Source of the DNA: Lytechinus variegatus
Lineage: Eukaryota; Echinodermata; Echinoidea; Temnopleuroida; Toxopneustidae
Length of the DNA stretch: 64,000 nt
Direction: 5' to 3'
Assembly: GCF_018143015.1 (NCBI RefSeq)
Contig: NC_054746.1
Span: forward strand, 27,242,629-27,306,628
In this document: one piece after another, positions 1 through 12,001 of the stretch
Position numbering within the stretch: the stretch's first letter is position 1
Layout of the letters: each line of letters opens with the position of its first letter
Notes under the pieces: generated by a model
What the model was told of the DNA's origin: nothing
Database searches by the model: none
What the model saw: only the letters and a program-made list of their open reading frames with translations
Made by a program: the position numbers and the translations under genes

Positions 1-1155
1 GCAGTATTTGCTGATAAATCGGCAGCCCAAATATTTCTCTCTTTTGTCCGAGGTTTCTTAGGGTGGCAACCCCTAAGTAACCTTGAGCCTTAGACGCCGC
101 CAGTACCGCTATTGTCAAGAATCCCTCACGAAATACTTGGCCAAAAGTGTCAACAAAAGCTCTAGCATTTGAAGGGTCTAGATGTTTACACCTCCAAACT
201 GTTTTCTTCTCTTTTCCTTTTGCTCCCTCGGTCTCTCCTTCTTCCAACCTTTATATTTTCTCTCATGATGAAGGATTTCCAGCTTTAGAAAGTGGTGACG
301 ATTTCAGTCTCTCCTCATCCTCTCTGCAAAAGCATTTCTCGACATTTTATACTATTTCATGAGAGTTATAATGATGGCCGATGCATTCGTTCGTCGCTTG
401 AACACGGGTTTTGGTGCCATTTATTTTGTTATACGAATTAATTTTTCCCAAAATCAAGGATTAAAGATGACGAATGATTTTCACTCTTTATTTTGAAAAT
501 TCGCTGAGACAAATATTATGACTGATTTGTTTTAAAAGAAGGAAATGATAAAGGAAGTTTGGTATTGACTCGGATTACGGATATGTCAATAATTTAGTGA
601 CATTTTGGATAACACGACTTGTTATCTTCGTGTCATCGTCATTGTCATCAAGAGAATTATCTAGAACCTAGCTCTTTGAACCATCAATGTTTTTGCTGTC
701 TTATTTAACATGAATACAAAAAAGATTTTCTAATAAAAAATAAAATATTCACTAAAGATCACAATATTTTATACAGTCATGAGGATGCTTGCCTCACAAC
801 TGGCTCTTTATCTTTAAACAAATATTATCGCCGTCGAGGATTAGTCATGACTTATCTTAACTTACCATAATTTTGTTGACCTTACGACTTTTTGAACAAT
901 ATAACATATAATTAGAGAGAAATATATTCTATTCAAATATTTTTTTCAATGTATGACCTATTTTGGTTGACTTTGCCAATCCATTGCCTTATGTATTTCG
1001 GGGGAAATGGATTTTGAGAGATGAAAAATCAAGTCATTGCTTTCGAGCCTAAGGAAGACCTGAAGGCTACAGTAAAACTATTCCAATGATTTGGTCATAA
1101 TACTGACCGTAATTGATTACTTGTGGAAAATGGGTTTTCTTTGATTGATTTCTCT
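1..1155. other. Unique spacer, no gene seen
   Basis: Mostly AT-rich sequence without a convincing exon. The first 140 bases are richer in G+C (around 61-125, with a gccgcc word) and resemble the islands found later in the window. Bases 185-345 are pyrimidine-rich on the plus strand, which opens a 71-residue frame of low-complexity Ser/Phe/Leu that I treat as noise. No inverted repeat or transposon end was found. Confidence 0.4.
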
Positions 1156-1159
1156 ATGC

Positions 1160-1830
1160 CCCTGTTGCGGTTGCTAACGTAGCGTGAAAATTGACTCCAT
1201 TTCCCCCATAATATCAGAATCTAGACACATTTTCTTTAACCGGCCAACGCGCGCCACGAACGGCGATACGATAAAACCAACTTGGTCTTAATAATGTGGG
1301 CATTCCTGAGCCCCTATTTTAATTCCTTTTTACCCCTTTTCGGTCCATTAATTCTGTTGTGATTAGAAGGGGTTTTAAACGCATGACTGACGACATAAAA
1401 ATATTATCACAATGGTGGTATTGTTGAGCGCACGTACCCCAGGACTTTAAGTATAGCCGAGACCGGTTTCGAAATTCACTCCCAGAGCATGGGGTATAAA
1501 CTGCATCACGTCTGCATCACCCCATGTCTAAGGTAGATGGGTAGGATGGATACTTGACGGGCATCGAACGGAATCCCAGCGGAGCATCAGGCCGCTTCTT
1601 TCCCGCGTCGATTCTCTCGGGTATTGCCCATCGCACCTCAGGTTCTCTACCCTAAAATGCCAATGTAACGTGGTTTTCTTGACATGATGTAGCGGTGGTT
1701 GGTTACACTCGTGTCAGGCGGCTAAAGATGGCCCGATTTGTCAAGTTTTCTCTCCCTTGGTTTTGAATTCCGTGACGCATCGCGGAGATTGGGATTTGCT
1801 TCTAACGTACTCGGACCGAAGGATGATCCC
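1160..1830. promoter_or_regulatory. G+C-richer unique island (candidate regulatory element)
   Basis: This stretch is visibly richer in G+C and CpG than its surroundings (for example the gccaacgcgcgccacg word near 1241) and contains no simple repeat. A TATA-like gggtataaac lies at about 1491-1500, followed by a short direct repeat (ctgcatcac, ctgcatcac). No open frame above 60 codons crosses it. It could be an enhancer, an untranslated exon or a promoter. Only composition and motif words support the call, so it is tentative. Confidence 0.25.
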
Positions 1831-1834
1831 TATC

Positions 1835-4800
1835 TGAACAACAGGCGATCACGTTTCGACGAACGAACCTTCATCAAAATACCCACCTTCTTCTCCAAAT
1901 TGATGAATTTATGAAAACTAATGATCAAAGAAGGAGGTTCCTTCGCCTTCAATGCATGCTCCATCACGACAAAATTTGCAAAATATTTACTGGGAGATTT
2001 GACCTCGAGATGGGTTACCGAAGAAAAAAAATCGTCGCTTGGAATGTCCATGCCTTCTCACTTTATCGTATATATTCGACTCTAACCTTCTAATTTCCTT
2101 GCTTTTCTTTTACCACGGTATCTTTCAACCATTACTCTGGGCAAGAGACAAAAAGTCTGTATAAAAATCACAAACCTAATTACAAATACATTTGTAATGC
2201 TTATTTATCAGTTTTTATCGCTGTTCTAATGTACAGACGAAAGTCTGAATGAAGATACAAAAGTAAAATTTGGAATTCGTCGCCGATTGTTATTTTATCT
2301 GTACTTATAAATAATTCATGTGATACGTATCTATACCTGCTCCAGAACATTAATAAATGACATCTTGATGAAAACGTGAATACACGAGAAGATAGTTACA
2401 TAAAGCTGGTAAGTATAGGCGATAGTGAACCGCAGAAAATAATTTTACCTCGACACGTTTATGTCCAATGCTCATTACAAAGGTCTATATTTGATCAAAG
2501 TGACTGTAAAACAAAAGTTTAATGTATTTTCTCAAAACACCCTTCTGTAATCCCGTTTCATCAAGACTGAACTTGCCATGACTGTAATATTAGATGAAAA
2601 CAAAGAGAAATATAAAACCAGCATACCATGCATTTTTGTGCATTCCTAATATAACTGTGGATAGTAATTAAAAAGTATTACTAGGATTTGGCGTCTAGTA
2701 TTACGAACCTTGTATTTGCCAGGACACAACATGACAAAAAATGCCCTGTAAATAACTTATTATTGGGCTCATGAGGGCCCAATAGGTGTGGTACCTTAGT
2801 TTGTAACAAAAAAGTGCTATCATATTGAAATACATGCAGATGAATAAAAAATATGACACAAGTAAATAAACATCAAAACTAGTAGGCACAGATAGTGTAA
2901 TATATTAGAAATACATACAGTATGAAAAAGAAATACATATAGGCCTATGTAATTTTTTTTATTACATGTATATTATACATGTCATATAACAAAAACACTA
3001 ATGTACTGTAAATTTAAATGATAGCTATAATAATATTATGGCATAATACTTGGATTTAATAAGATTTTATGAATATATAAATGTATTATGCATTCCAAGG
3101 AGGTGCAGGGTAAGAATAGATAGCAAATACAATTATTTACGTTTTTTTCTTGTGATCAAGGAAATTAAGAAGTAACAAACACACATTTATAATGAATTCA
3201 ATTACCATTGATTGATATTCTTTACATTTCATGGATAGGCCTGTATCTTTCGACAGCTTTTCAGTGACATTATTAAGTAATAGTTGATTAGTCTGGCGAA
3301 TAGTTGATTATTCCTAGGTTCCCAGACATGAAAGTAGAAAGACATATATTAACTACAGCCCTTGCATTATGTATAACCAATATCAGATGGACCAATTCAA
3401 CACGTGTGTATCTATGATCATAAGCTATAGTAGTTTACATACTGTTACAATATACTCATTCGATCATTGATCCAAATACACATAGGCCTACTACTGAGTT
3501 TATACCAGTTTACGTCTTGTGCATATAGGCCCTACCTACCAAACAAAATAAGTGGTTTCAAATTTCAGGAAAGGATCTAGAGACCTTGGAAAGAGATACC
3601 AGCATCTAAGTCCAATACTTTACGATTTCGAGTCGACAAGGATGTAAAGGTCCATAAGCCTCCTCGTGACATGACTTTCTACACGGGACATCGACGAATA
3701 TAGGGGCATAAAATTATAATCAGTGTATTCTTTGTGTACGATCGGCCATTAGATGTACAGTTCTTGAATCATATTTTCTAAAATAAGCACATTTTGGGAG
3801 GTAAAATTTGAATGGAAATTTAATCACAATACGCGCTCGACAACGCCAACTGTGTCCACTCGCTTATTATCTTCAGAATGGCAACACCTTTTGTTTCAGA
3901 ATATACCCAAGGCATATCAAATGTCTGTCATAAACCATGGACCTATAAACTCAGGTGTCTTACTGGCCGAAACCTGAGTTAGCACAGTGCTAGCCCCTCT
4001 CCTCATGTTTCTTATTCTCACATGATATAGCCAGGGTTGAAAGGTTATGTTTTTAATCTCTCTCATCAGGTCGAGATTGTAATATGTAATACAACAAATT
4101 ATACATATGTATTTTATCAAACGAAATGTTAAATACTATTTATTATCTATTTATTGTAGATGAAGAAGGCGTTCGTAAATTTTGTTCAATTGTTAGAAAA
4201 GTAGTAGCCTTGGAAAATAAACCTGTGAAAAATATGTATTTTTATTGTGTCGTCATCGGAAAAAAAATGTCTGACGTTGCAGTGCCCTCAAACATACTCG
4301 TTCTGCTGATTCTTTTTTAATTCAATGTCTTTAAAAGGCTTCACCTCCTCACAAATGTGATGAAAACATTGTATTAAAGAATCGTCACCGTTTGCTCTTT
4401 TTGCGCACAGTATACTAGTAAGTGTGTGTAGGGGAGGAGGTAGTACACTATGCTTATACGGCTATTTAAATATCATGACCAGTGATCATAATCATGTTAT
4501 TTATCATAACTGTGTATATGTCTGCAATACTGTTACCCTGGAAAGCTCAACAGATGCCCATTAGTAACAAGGTATTAAAATGGCAATTTAAGATGTGAAA
4601 ACATGGAATAACAGCCATTTCAAATTTGTGCGGGCGGAAAGAAGCTCCCATCTGCCGTGAACCCCTATTTCGACCGTGTTTATCACTGCTGATAAGTCCA
4701 TAACCAGGTACCATAAAGGCACACTATTTTTAAGGGTCGGTGGAAATTATTATTTTTTTACCGTTCGTAATGAAGTTAAGAGTATTGTAAACACTTAACA

Positions 4801-5120
4801 GCCAATTGTGATTGTACAGGAATTATAAATATATTCGAACAGGCAATGTATACTTCATGCTATCTCGTATACTTAAAACTATATATATATATATGCAAAA
4901 GCTCGGACAGTACTCGTGCAATCTACGATATATTATTGAATGTGAATCAGAGGTAGTTATTTATGGATCATCTAAATTCTGTATAATCCCGAAGGAGAAT
5001 AAGTATTATTGAAACTAAAAAAATGAAAAAAAATACAAAAGAAATTGGGGGAAAATGCACCAATAACTTGAATCAAAATTAAAGGCATGAAACACATCAC
5101 CGACCCATACCCCCACACCC
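1835..5120. other. AT-rich spacer, no gene seen
   Basis: Long AT-rich unique DNA with several ataggcct words (near 2939, 3236 and 3484) typical of echinoderm intergenic DNA. The short open frames here (60-75 codons) are AT-driven, lack splice signals that would join them, and look random. Nothing else was recognised. Confidence 0.4.
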
Positions 5121-5142
5121 ATATATATATATATATATATAT
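5121..5142. repeat. (AT)11 microsatellite
   Basis: Eleven uninterrupted AT units directly follow a ccccacaccc stretch. Confidence 0.95.
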
Positions 5143-5539
5143 GAATATATGTTGTAAGTCAAGTTCTTGCAATATTGTGTGTAGATATTATTTCAAATTT
5201 ATAATTCATAATCATGTACATTGTTTCTGCATTAAACTGTATTGATTATTGATTCCTATGGAACACATAATACCATTCGTTATCAGTGTTATTTACCATA
5301 AAGGTACCCATTTTCACATGTCTTGCCAGAGTGTGCCTCGTATCGAAATCTTATTACACCATTAAAATAAACATAGCAACTTCCAATTGTGGTATTTCTT
5401 TGCAGTACATAGCGCGATATTTCACTCGCGAATGGATGTAAATTCACACATTTATCACGTATAACAACGCAACTTTGCTTATTTTGTTTGACATTATTTT
5501 ACATATGATATTCAATATAATTTTATGCATATACATTTC

Positions 5540-5682
5540 ATACACACACGCACATTATACACACACACATATATATATAGACACGGACATTTAACTTCAC
5601 ACACACGGACTCACACCCTCACATATACATATATATGTATATATATATATATATATAATATATAATACATACACACACACGC
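5540..5682. repeat. Compound (CA)n/(TA)n microsatellite
   Basis: A compound array of ACACAC, ATATAT and interrupted CACACGGAC units ends in acacacacacgc. The TA blocks at 5558-5578 and 5622-5665 are self-complementary and could extrude. It is low-complexity DNA without coding potential. Confidence 0.9.
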
Positions 5683-5689
5683 TAAAAAT

Positions 5690-6125
5690 CATAAAAACAG
5701 TAAGATTAAGAAATGTGTGCATAATGTTTGATTCAGGTTACTGATGCATTTATTTTCCACTATTTCCCTCCCTCTCTCGTTGTGGAAAATTCTGTTTATA
5801 AGTCTTTGGGTGAATATTAGTCACCTACCATTATCATATACTACAGCAAGGCTCTACGTGCCATAATAGCGCATGGGGCTGGATGTAGGGCCACATGCTG
5901 GCTTTGAAAACCCCTGTGTGACAAATGCTCTTTCTCTGGATGTGTTCTAAAGCCACATGTGTACACTGGCAGAGCCGGCAAGGGCCCCCGATGATTTTCT
6001 TGCTGTAAGTATTTAGTTACTATGTCACCAAAGCTGTATCATTACTTACCCATTTACCGTGTCAATAACGTGGAGACGAGGCATTGTTCACCTGGTAAGA
6101 AATAAGCCAAAGTTTGGCGTGGTTC
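5690..6125. other. Unique spacer with a short G+C-rich stretch
   Basis: Mostly plain spacer. Bases 5855-6000 are richer in G+C and contain repeated 'ccacatg' words (near 5890 and 5953) and a ctgtaagtat donor-like site at about 6003-6012, but no coding frame leads into it. Function unknown. Confidence 0.2.
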
Positions 6126-6126
6126 G

Positions 6127-6257
6127 AAAAAAAAGAAAAGAAACAGAAGAGAAGAGGAAAGAAATGTATAGAAGAGAAGAAATAATGATTGAAAGAAAGA
6201 AAGTAAGAAAGAAATAAATAAAGAGAGAGGAGAGAGAGAGAGGGGGGGGGGGAGAAA
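6127..6257. repeat. Purine-only low-complexity tract (GAAA/GA/G)n
   Basis: About 130 bases are almost entirely purine on the plus strand: GAAA-rich, then GAGA, then an uninterrupted run of about ten G. The polypyrimidine complement creates a 114-codon Ser/Leu/Phe frame on the minus strand (6054-6398) that is an artefact. Such tracts can form triplex or G-rich structures and are often length-polymorphic. Confidence 0.9.
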
Positions 6258-6259
6258 AT

Positions 6260-8314
6260 GTATAATCAAAATTGAAAGGGTTGCCGAACCTATTGACATA
6301 ATGTAAAGGGAATACATGATTATGTATTTGTGACGCCGATTGCCGAGGAAAAGAAAAATCCTCATATTTCTAGGTGTTATAATTTGATATGATATCATAA
6401 ATATATTTTTTACGACAGTAAATGATCGATACTGGAAACATCATCTTCTATAATCGGTAATCAAATTTTCGGCATTACTCCTGCTCGATCTGAAATGAAA
6501 ATCATTAGTCAGAATTTTTTTTTTACAAATAATAATTTCTTTTCTTTATTTACTATCATCTTAATAGATATCCATCAAAATATATCAACAAATATTCAAC
6601 AAATAGACTCTGTGTCAAGAACTGATGTTTATTGATGCAAGAATAATACAGAATTTTTATTTTTTGTTAGATATAAAGTGATCTTTCAATATAATTTTGT
6701 GCTGTAAAATAGACCTTATTTATATACATTTTGATAAAACAATTGATAATGTATTGAGAAGTGTGGCATAAACTATGAAGACCCCTTGACATGTTTGGTT
6801 ATATTGACAAAATGGTATGTAGGGATTATCTTTCATTCCTTTCTTCCTTATGAACATATTCGTGGCATGAATGCTGTAAGCATTTTAAAAAGTATTCTAA
6901 AGTTACAAAATACTTTTCGTTCGTTTTATATATATATCATAGAAATAGATTATAAGGTTGCATTTTGAATAAATATGTATTTAATATGGATGTATCATAT
7001 TCCATAAAAAAACATGAGGTATATGTACACATTATCCCAGGCCACTATCTTAATTGCTAAGGTAATCAGTATCATTGGGTTGTCATACTCATATTTTTAT
7101 ATTGCCATATTTTCACCAATTCTTATTTATTTGTGTATTAGATAATATTTGTTTTCTCATAAAGTATTTATTGGAAGCGTTTTACTTTGTAAAGAAATAG
7201 TATCATGATGTTTCTAATAAAAAAAACACGTATACATTAGTAAATGGCAAGTCTAGTACAATTATATATAGATTCATATTTAGCAAAGATTATGATAAAA
7301 GTACAAGAAATGATCTCACATTTCATTTTACCATCTTCAAATTTGCACATGATTCCTGTTCACATGCATCTCCACGAAATAACAAATATAAACAATTTTT
7401 ACTTTTGTTTTACATAAGTCCTTCAAATTGAGAACATATCCATTAATATTTTGACGAATGTAAGGATAATTGTTTGCATGGGACACTCATATCACATGGC
7501 CTCCATGGCCTCCATGGTCTAAGTGTTTTGAAGGTAAACGTCGTGTATTATGATTAGAAAAATATATCATTCGTAAAAAAAAACTATATCTGAATAGGTA
7601 TATAAGAATAAAAAAGGGATGGAGCGAGAGAACAAGTAAAGGAATAATCAGAAAAAAATATTAAACTAATCCTCCTTCAACAGATTTTTCTGACGACGAC
7701 GACATTGGAGACGATGTGAAGACTCGTTAAATGCTTTCGCCATGAACTCGTCTCAAAGCCGAAGTCTACATCTCCAATATACGTAGTATTCACGAATGTT
7801 GGCGTGGTTATCATTGTCATCGTCGTCATCAATGGCTTCGACTGTAATTTATTGTAATTTTGATCCATATAACTCGTCATTATTCCATATATATTCACAA
7901 CCATGACAACACAGCTGTAATCAGGTGGTAATTGACATAATATAGGGGGAGAAATGACACAGAATGCCCTTACATATTGTAGGCTTATATATATATTTTT
8001 AAGAAGTAAAGAATTTTGTCAGTTTGCAATTGATTTTTTCACATTGCTTAATTACTAAAACTGACTTATTTTGTTCTCGATACACTCATATTCCACTTGC
8101 CAACCACGCAATTAAAAACGAAATAATGGTAAGTTATCATCCATTTTAAATATTGTTTTATTTGTTTCGTTTTTAACTTAGTGATGTTTAACTGTATTTA
8201 TGTACATAATGTAATCATTCATTTATTCACTTATTGAGAGCTTGATTTGTTAATGAATTTTTTGGGTATGGATTTCTTTCAAACTCGTCATTGTTTCCTC
8301 GAAATGAAATCGGC

Positions 8315-8320
<6 letters not shown>
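6260..8320. other. AT-rich spacer, no gene seen
   Basis: Unique AT-rich DNA. A small tandem of the palindromic word CCATGG (cctccatgg repeated) lies at 7499-7518. Bases 7677-7830 are slightly richer in G+C with gacgac/cgtcgtcatc words, but contain no supported exon. Confidence 0.35.

Positions 8321-8347
<27 letters not shown>
8321..8347. repeat. (AT)n microsatellite
   Basis: Nearly pure AT dinucleotide run of about 27 bases with one phase slip at 8340/8341. Confidence 0.95.
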
Positions 8348-8351
<4 letters not shown>

Positions 8352-8644
8352 CCTACCTGTAAAATGTTTTAGGGAGAACAAGGATTGAAAAATGGCCGAT
8401 CGATGTGTGATGTCCAACTTGCAACACAACCTAAAGGTCCCTTTCTGAGGAGACAGTTTTCCGGAATGAATATTTATCACGCAAGAGAGCGTTGTTGACG
8501 GTGACTAAGAAGAGAACAATGAAGCCCAGATTCACAGATATTTGCATTTTCAAATGCAACTTCTTTGACCATCTTATCGTGTGACCCCCGATATTTTGTC
8601 GTCAAGCGTGCTGGTGAAGTCTTCTCTCTATACATCCATCCAAC

Positions 8645-8708
8645 ATGTCTCATGTTGGAGATGTTCTTCTGACCACGATCGTACAGTCTGAAGAAGCGGT
8701 TTCATGCG
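8645..8708 (+). CDS. Possible first coding exon (unknown protein)
   Basis: A G+C-richer island (about 8390-8720) contains an ATG at 8645 that opens 21 codons, MSHVGDVLLTTIVQSEEAVSC, and runs into a near-ideal splice donor, G followed by GTAAGT, at 8709 (phase 1). An in-frame stop lies a short distance upstream, so this ATG would be the first of the frame. The leading residues include a short hydrophobic stretch (VLLTTIV) that is too weak to call a signal peptide. GTAAGT occurs by chance every few kilobases and no partner exon was found downstream, so the island could equally be a regulatory element. No family is recognised. Confidence 0.15.
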
Positions 8709-8876
8709 GTAAGTCACCATCTTTCCTTTTAGCATGTTTAGAATCTTTACTTAGGAAACATTTAGCGACCTTTTTGGAGAAGAAAAGAGTGGCTAGAACA
8801 GGCTGAACACATAAAAAAATGTATGAATTATAATTTGGATACGGTTTCATACCGGAATATGTTACAATTTCCCTTA

Positions 8877-9120
8877 CACTGTAAAAAAAATATTGGGTAA
8901 AAGTGCTCCATGAGCGTAATTATGTGTTCAACCAACTTTGGACATTTTTATTTATCCAATGTGATGAACATTTTGCCCAATCTAAAGTAATTGCTGCATA
9001 TTTATATCCATACTGGACAATATGCTTCCCGCATTAGGTGAAATACTGCCCCAAATTGCTTGGACACATAATTACCCTCATGGTGGTAAAAAAAATTTCC
9101 CAAATATTTTTTTTACAGTG
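8877..9120. mobile_element. Foldback MITE, CACTGT ends, TA target duplication
   Basis: The 244-bp element starts CACTGTAAAAAAAATATT and ends with the reverse complement AATATTTTTTTTACAGTG, flanked by TA on both sides (8875-8876 and 9121-9122). The arms stay complementary beyond the ends: tgagcgtaattatgtg near 8910 pairs with cacataattaccctca near 9064. Weaker complementarity continues almost to the centre, so the whole element is a degenerate hairpin. CACTGT ends with a TA flank fit the Tc1/mariner, EnSpm/CACTA-like and Chapaev-like groups of animal MITEs; I cannot choose between them. It has no coding capacity. Confidence 0.85.
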
Positions 9121-9124
9121 TAGG

Positions 9125-11808
9125 AGAATGTACTAGTAATTTTGTTCTCATTGTCACAAATGTCTGCACCAGAAATGTTAAGTATAACATTACATTTTGG
9201 AAGGGGTTTATTGTTTAAATATTTCATAGTTATATTTTCAAAATTGATATCATTGAAAAAAGTACGTATGCTCTGATTAAGCATATATTGTATACCAGTA
9301 CTTCTGTAGTAGCTTCTATGCTTGCTTTCGTATTGGATTGATTTTTCTCTCTTTTCTTTTTGTTTGAGTCCCCTAATTTATACATAATAGATAACAAAAA
9401 ATGCCGGAGTTGTATGGATCAAAATGACGGCAGACTTTAATGAAATTTGTGTGGCGTTGATGTTTTATTAAAGATCATGTTATTGTTTAAATGTCAATAC
9501 TGTTTGCCACTATTAATTTTTAACTTTTTCACCCTATCTCTGTGTGCCATGTCAAATTACATTAACATGTTAGGCCTATATTATACTGTAGGCTTATATG
9601 ATTTAGAATAATCAACTGATCAAAGTAAGATAGCGGAGAGAATGCGAAATGTCATGTTGACCAACTTATATTGGTTTACATACTTGGGAGTTTCGGTCAA
9701 TGGTTTACTGTACTCATCTTAACGGGATCTTAATGGGTAGTTTATTATACTTTTTTTATTAACCTGAAAACTGAGTTGACGAATAAAGCAGATTTGGGTA
9801 AACCTCGTCCAATCGAAGCCGTCAAAACCAGGACTTCTTTATTTTCATTCGTTGCCGAGTACTGAATACTGAATTAAATAGGTTGATTAATGTGATTCAC
9901 CCTTTGAAAATCTGCTGCTGCTGATGAAGAAGGATACCTTTTCAGTTCATCATAAATTCTGAAGATGAAAAACATAGCAATTTCATTTCATGAAAAAGAA
10001 AACAAATTACCTCACACAAGCCAAGACTTTTTTACTTCCCAGACCTGCAGACATAAATCAGTAATGTGTGGAAAAACAAATAGGCCAAAACAAACGCGAG
10101 AGTCTACAGGTGGAATGTTTTATAGACCAATTAATGTCATAATGCATTCTTACTAGAAAGCATCAAGCACACACTGCTCAGGAGATGGTCCACACCCCTT
10201 TCTATTGGACGTATGGTGCAGCCACACCCACCCTTTATTACCCCTAAATGGGAGTCTATTGTTGGTAAAAGTGAACATGTGCCGCGGCGGTAGTAAGTTC
10301 TCAGCTCGGCTATAGTGCTCAACACGTTGCACCTATATATTTTCTCATATTCTTGCAATATTTTATTCTTCATTTCTCTAAGTCCTAAAAATGGTGATGA
10401 AAACACTATGAGAGGATAACTGTTCGAAAGGGTATGGAAATTAAATGACTGTGATGTACGCTTATCATGAATGTCTTATTGATAAATGTTATATATTATT
10501 GACAATTATCCATAAGGATGTCAAGAATATTTCGTTTTGATCAGCCGGAAGGTCAGCCAATAGATAAATATCAACGTGGATTTTTATCTGATCACAATAC
10601 CCTTTTACAACTGGAATTTGATCTTGTGCTATGGAGATTGCAATGTAGGCGGAACAAAGTTACAGCAGCATTCAGTTTCCAAGTTGAAAATTCAGTGTAT
10701 CGTAATGAAGATGTCAAATGGTATTAGTTCACAGATAATACATATTTGTTTTAATGCATTTTTGTTCAGAAAATGCGAAATTAGGTGTAAATACATTGTT
10801 TCAGTTTCCACATTGCGTTGGAAGAATAAAACAATATTCTGATGATCCATGTGTACACAATTTGCCTTTTATCTGCCTTGATAAATTTCATACCATATGC
10901 AAGAATATAATTCACCATTAACAGGATTGATAAATGATATAAGTTGCGTCTTAAAACTTAATGGCTTTGTAAACATTGCCAGGAATGACTCTCGCAAATA
11001 CAAGATATTGAGTATCTGTTGGGTCGTTGAGTCTGGTCATATGATTCATCATACGGTTTGTGGTTTTTCCATACATGGAATATTCCTTCAGCGATTGCTA
11101 AGAATGAATAAAATATCGAGAAAAAATATTCTTGAAGTAAGTCCATGTTATAACCAATGTAAGATACTTCTATGTTTCAAATAATCTCCGTAAAAATTGT
11201 TTTGACCGAACACTTGATGATGGGAAGATGGGTTTATGTTTTGTGTCCTAACATCTGATACAATATCGGTTATTGAACCTTGAGTACTAATGACAATATC
11301 AAACTCTTAATCATAAACTCATGTACACAGGAGAACGCCATCATGGAATATGTGCTTGATATTCCAGGTATAGCAAGGGAAATGCATGGAACAATTTTAG
11401 TTGAATATATATATTCTTATTTGTAAAGACATAGTTAATTTAATTAATATAGTTGAGTTTGGTCTGGTGTGATACAAAAATGCAAAGAGATATGGATGAA
11501 GTGGATCCTTGTTTGATATTTCGTTTCAGTTGGGCTCATCACAGATGTATGAATTACAAGAATATATCTATTTTATATTTCTTAGTTATTCAACAACCGC
11601 GAATCATGAATTCTAACTACATTTTTCAAATCAAGATTACTCTATCTTGATTCGATCTTTATTTCATTTGATAATGCTGTTTAATTTATATTCACATTTT
11701 ATTTTTCAATTCCTATGGAACTGAGTGTGTTTAGAATAGAGCTAGTTAGTGAAAGTAGGTATCTTGATTAAAAAATAAACATGATTTGATAGTACTGATT
11801 GGTAAATT
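9125..11808. other. AT-rich spacer, no gene seen
   Basis: Unique DNA. Bases 10150-10330 are slightly richer in G+C, with a gtgccgcggcggtag word, and hold an 89-codon minus-strand frame (10137-10406). It has neither splice context nor a recognisable motif. The overlapping plus-strand frames at 10518-10842 and 10897-11184 are similar in size to chance frames in this window and were not called. Confidence 0.3.
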
Positions 11809-11810
11809 TC

Positions 11811-12000
11811 CAAGGGGGATCCACACTTTACAAGCTTTGCTTTTTATTGGACCCCGCCCTCATTTCCATTTATGCTAAATATTATACTGTTTTTGTTTTT
11901 GTTTTACGAAGTAAGAATACTAGTCTGTAACATTGTATTTGATTTGTATTATGTTTTGAATGGAAATGGAATAAAGAATTGAATTGAAATTGAAAATTGA
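11811..12000 (+). mobile_element. LINE-like 3' tail fragment
   Basis: The segment begins gggggatccacactttaca near 11815 and continues through a T-rich 3' UTR-like stretch. It ends tggaaatggaataaag followed by gaattgaattgaaa-type repeats at 11976-11998. An AATAAA lies at 11970-11975. The order (3' UTR, AATAAA, short tandem tail) matches the 3' ends of non-LTR retrotransposons that I recall from sea urchin DNA. A shorter relative lies on the other strand at 17141-17210. No reverse-transcriptase or endonuclease sequence is present, so this is a 5'-truncated copy. Confidence 0.5.
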
Positions 12001-12001
12001 T

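Noticed and set aside
6054-6398. 114-codon minus-strand frame with a hydrophobic Leu/Ser/Phe stretch
   Set aside because: Comes from the purine-only tract at 6127-6257; hydrophobicity reflects polypyrimidine codons, not a membrane protein.
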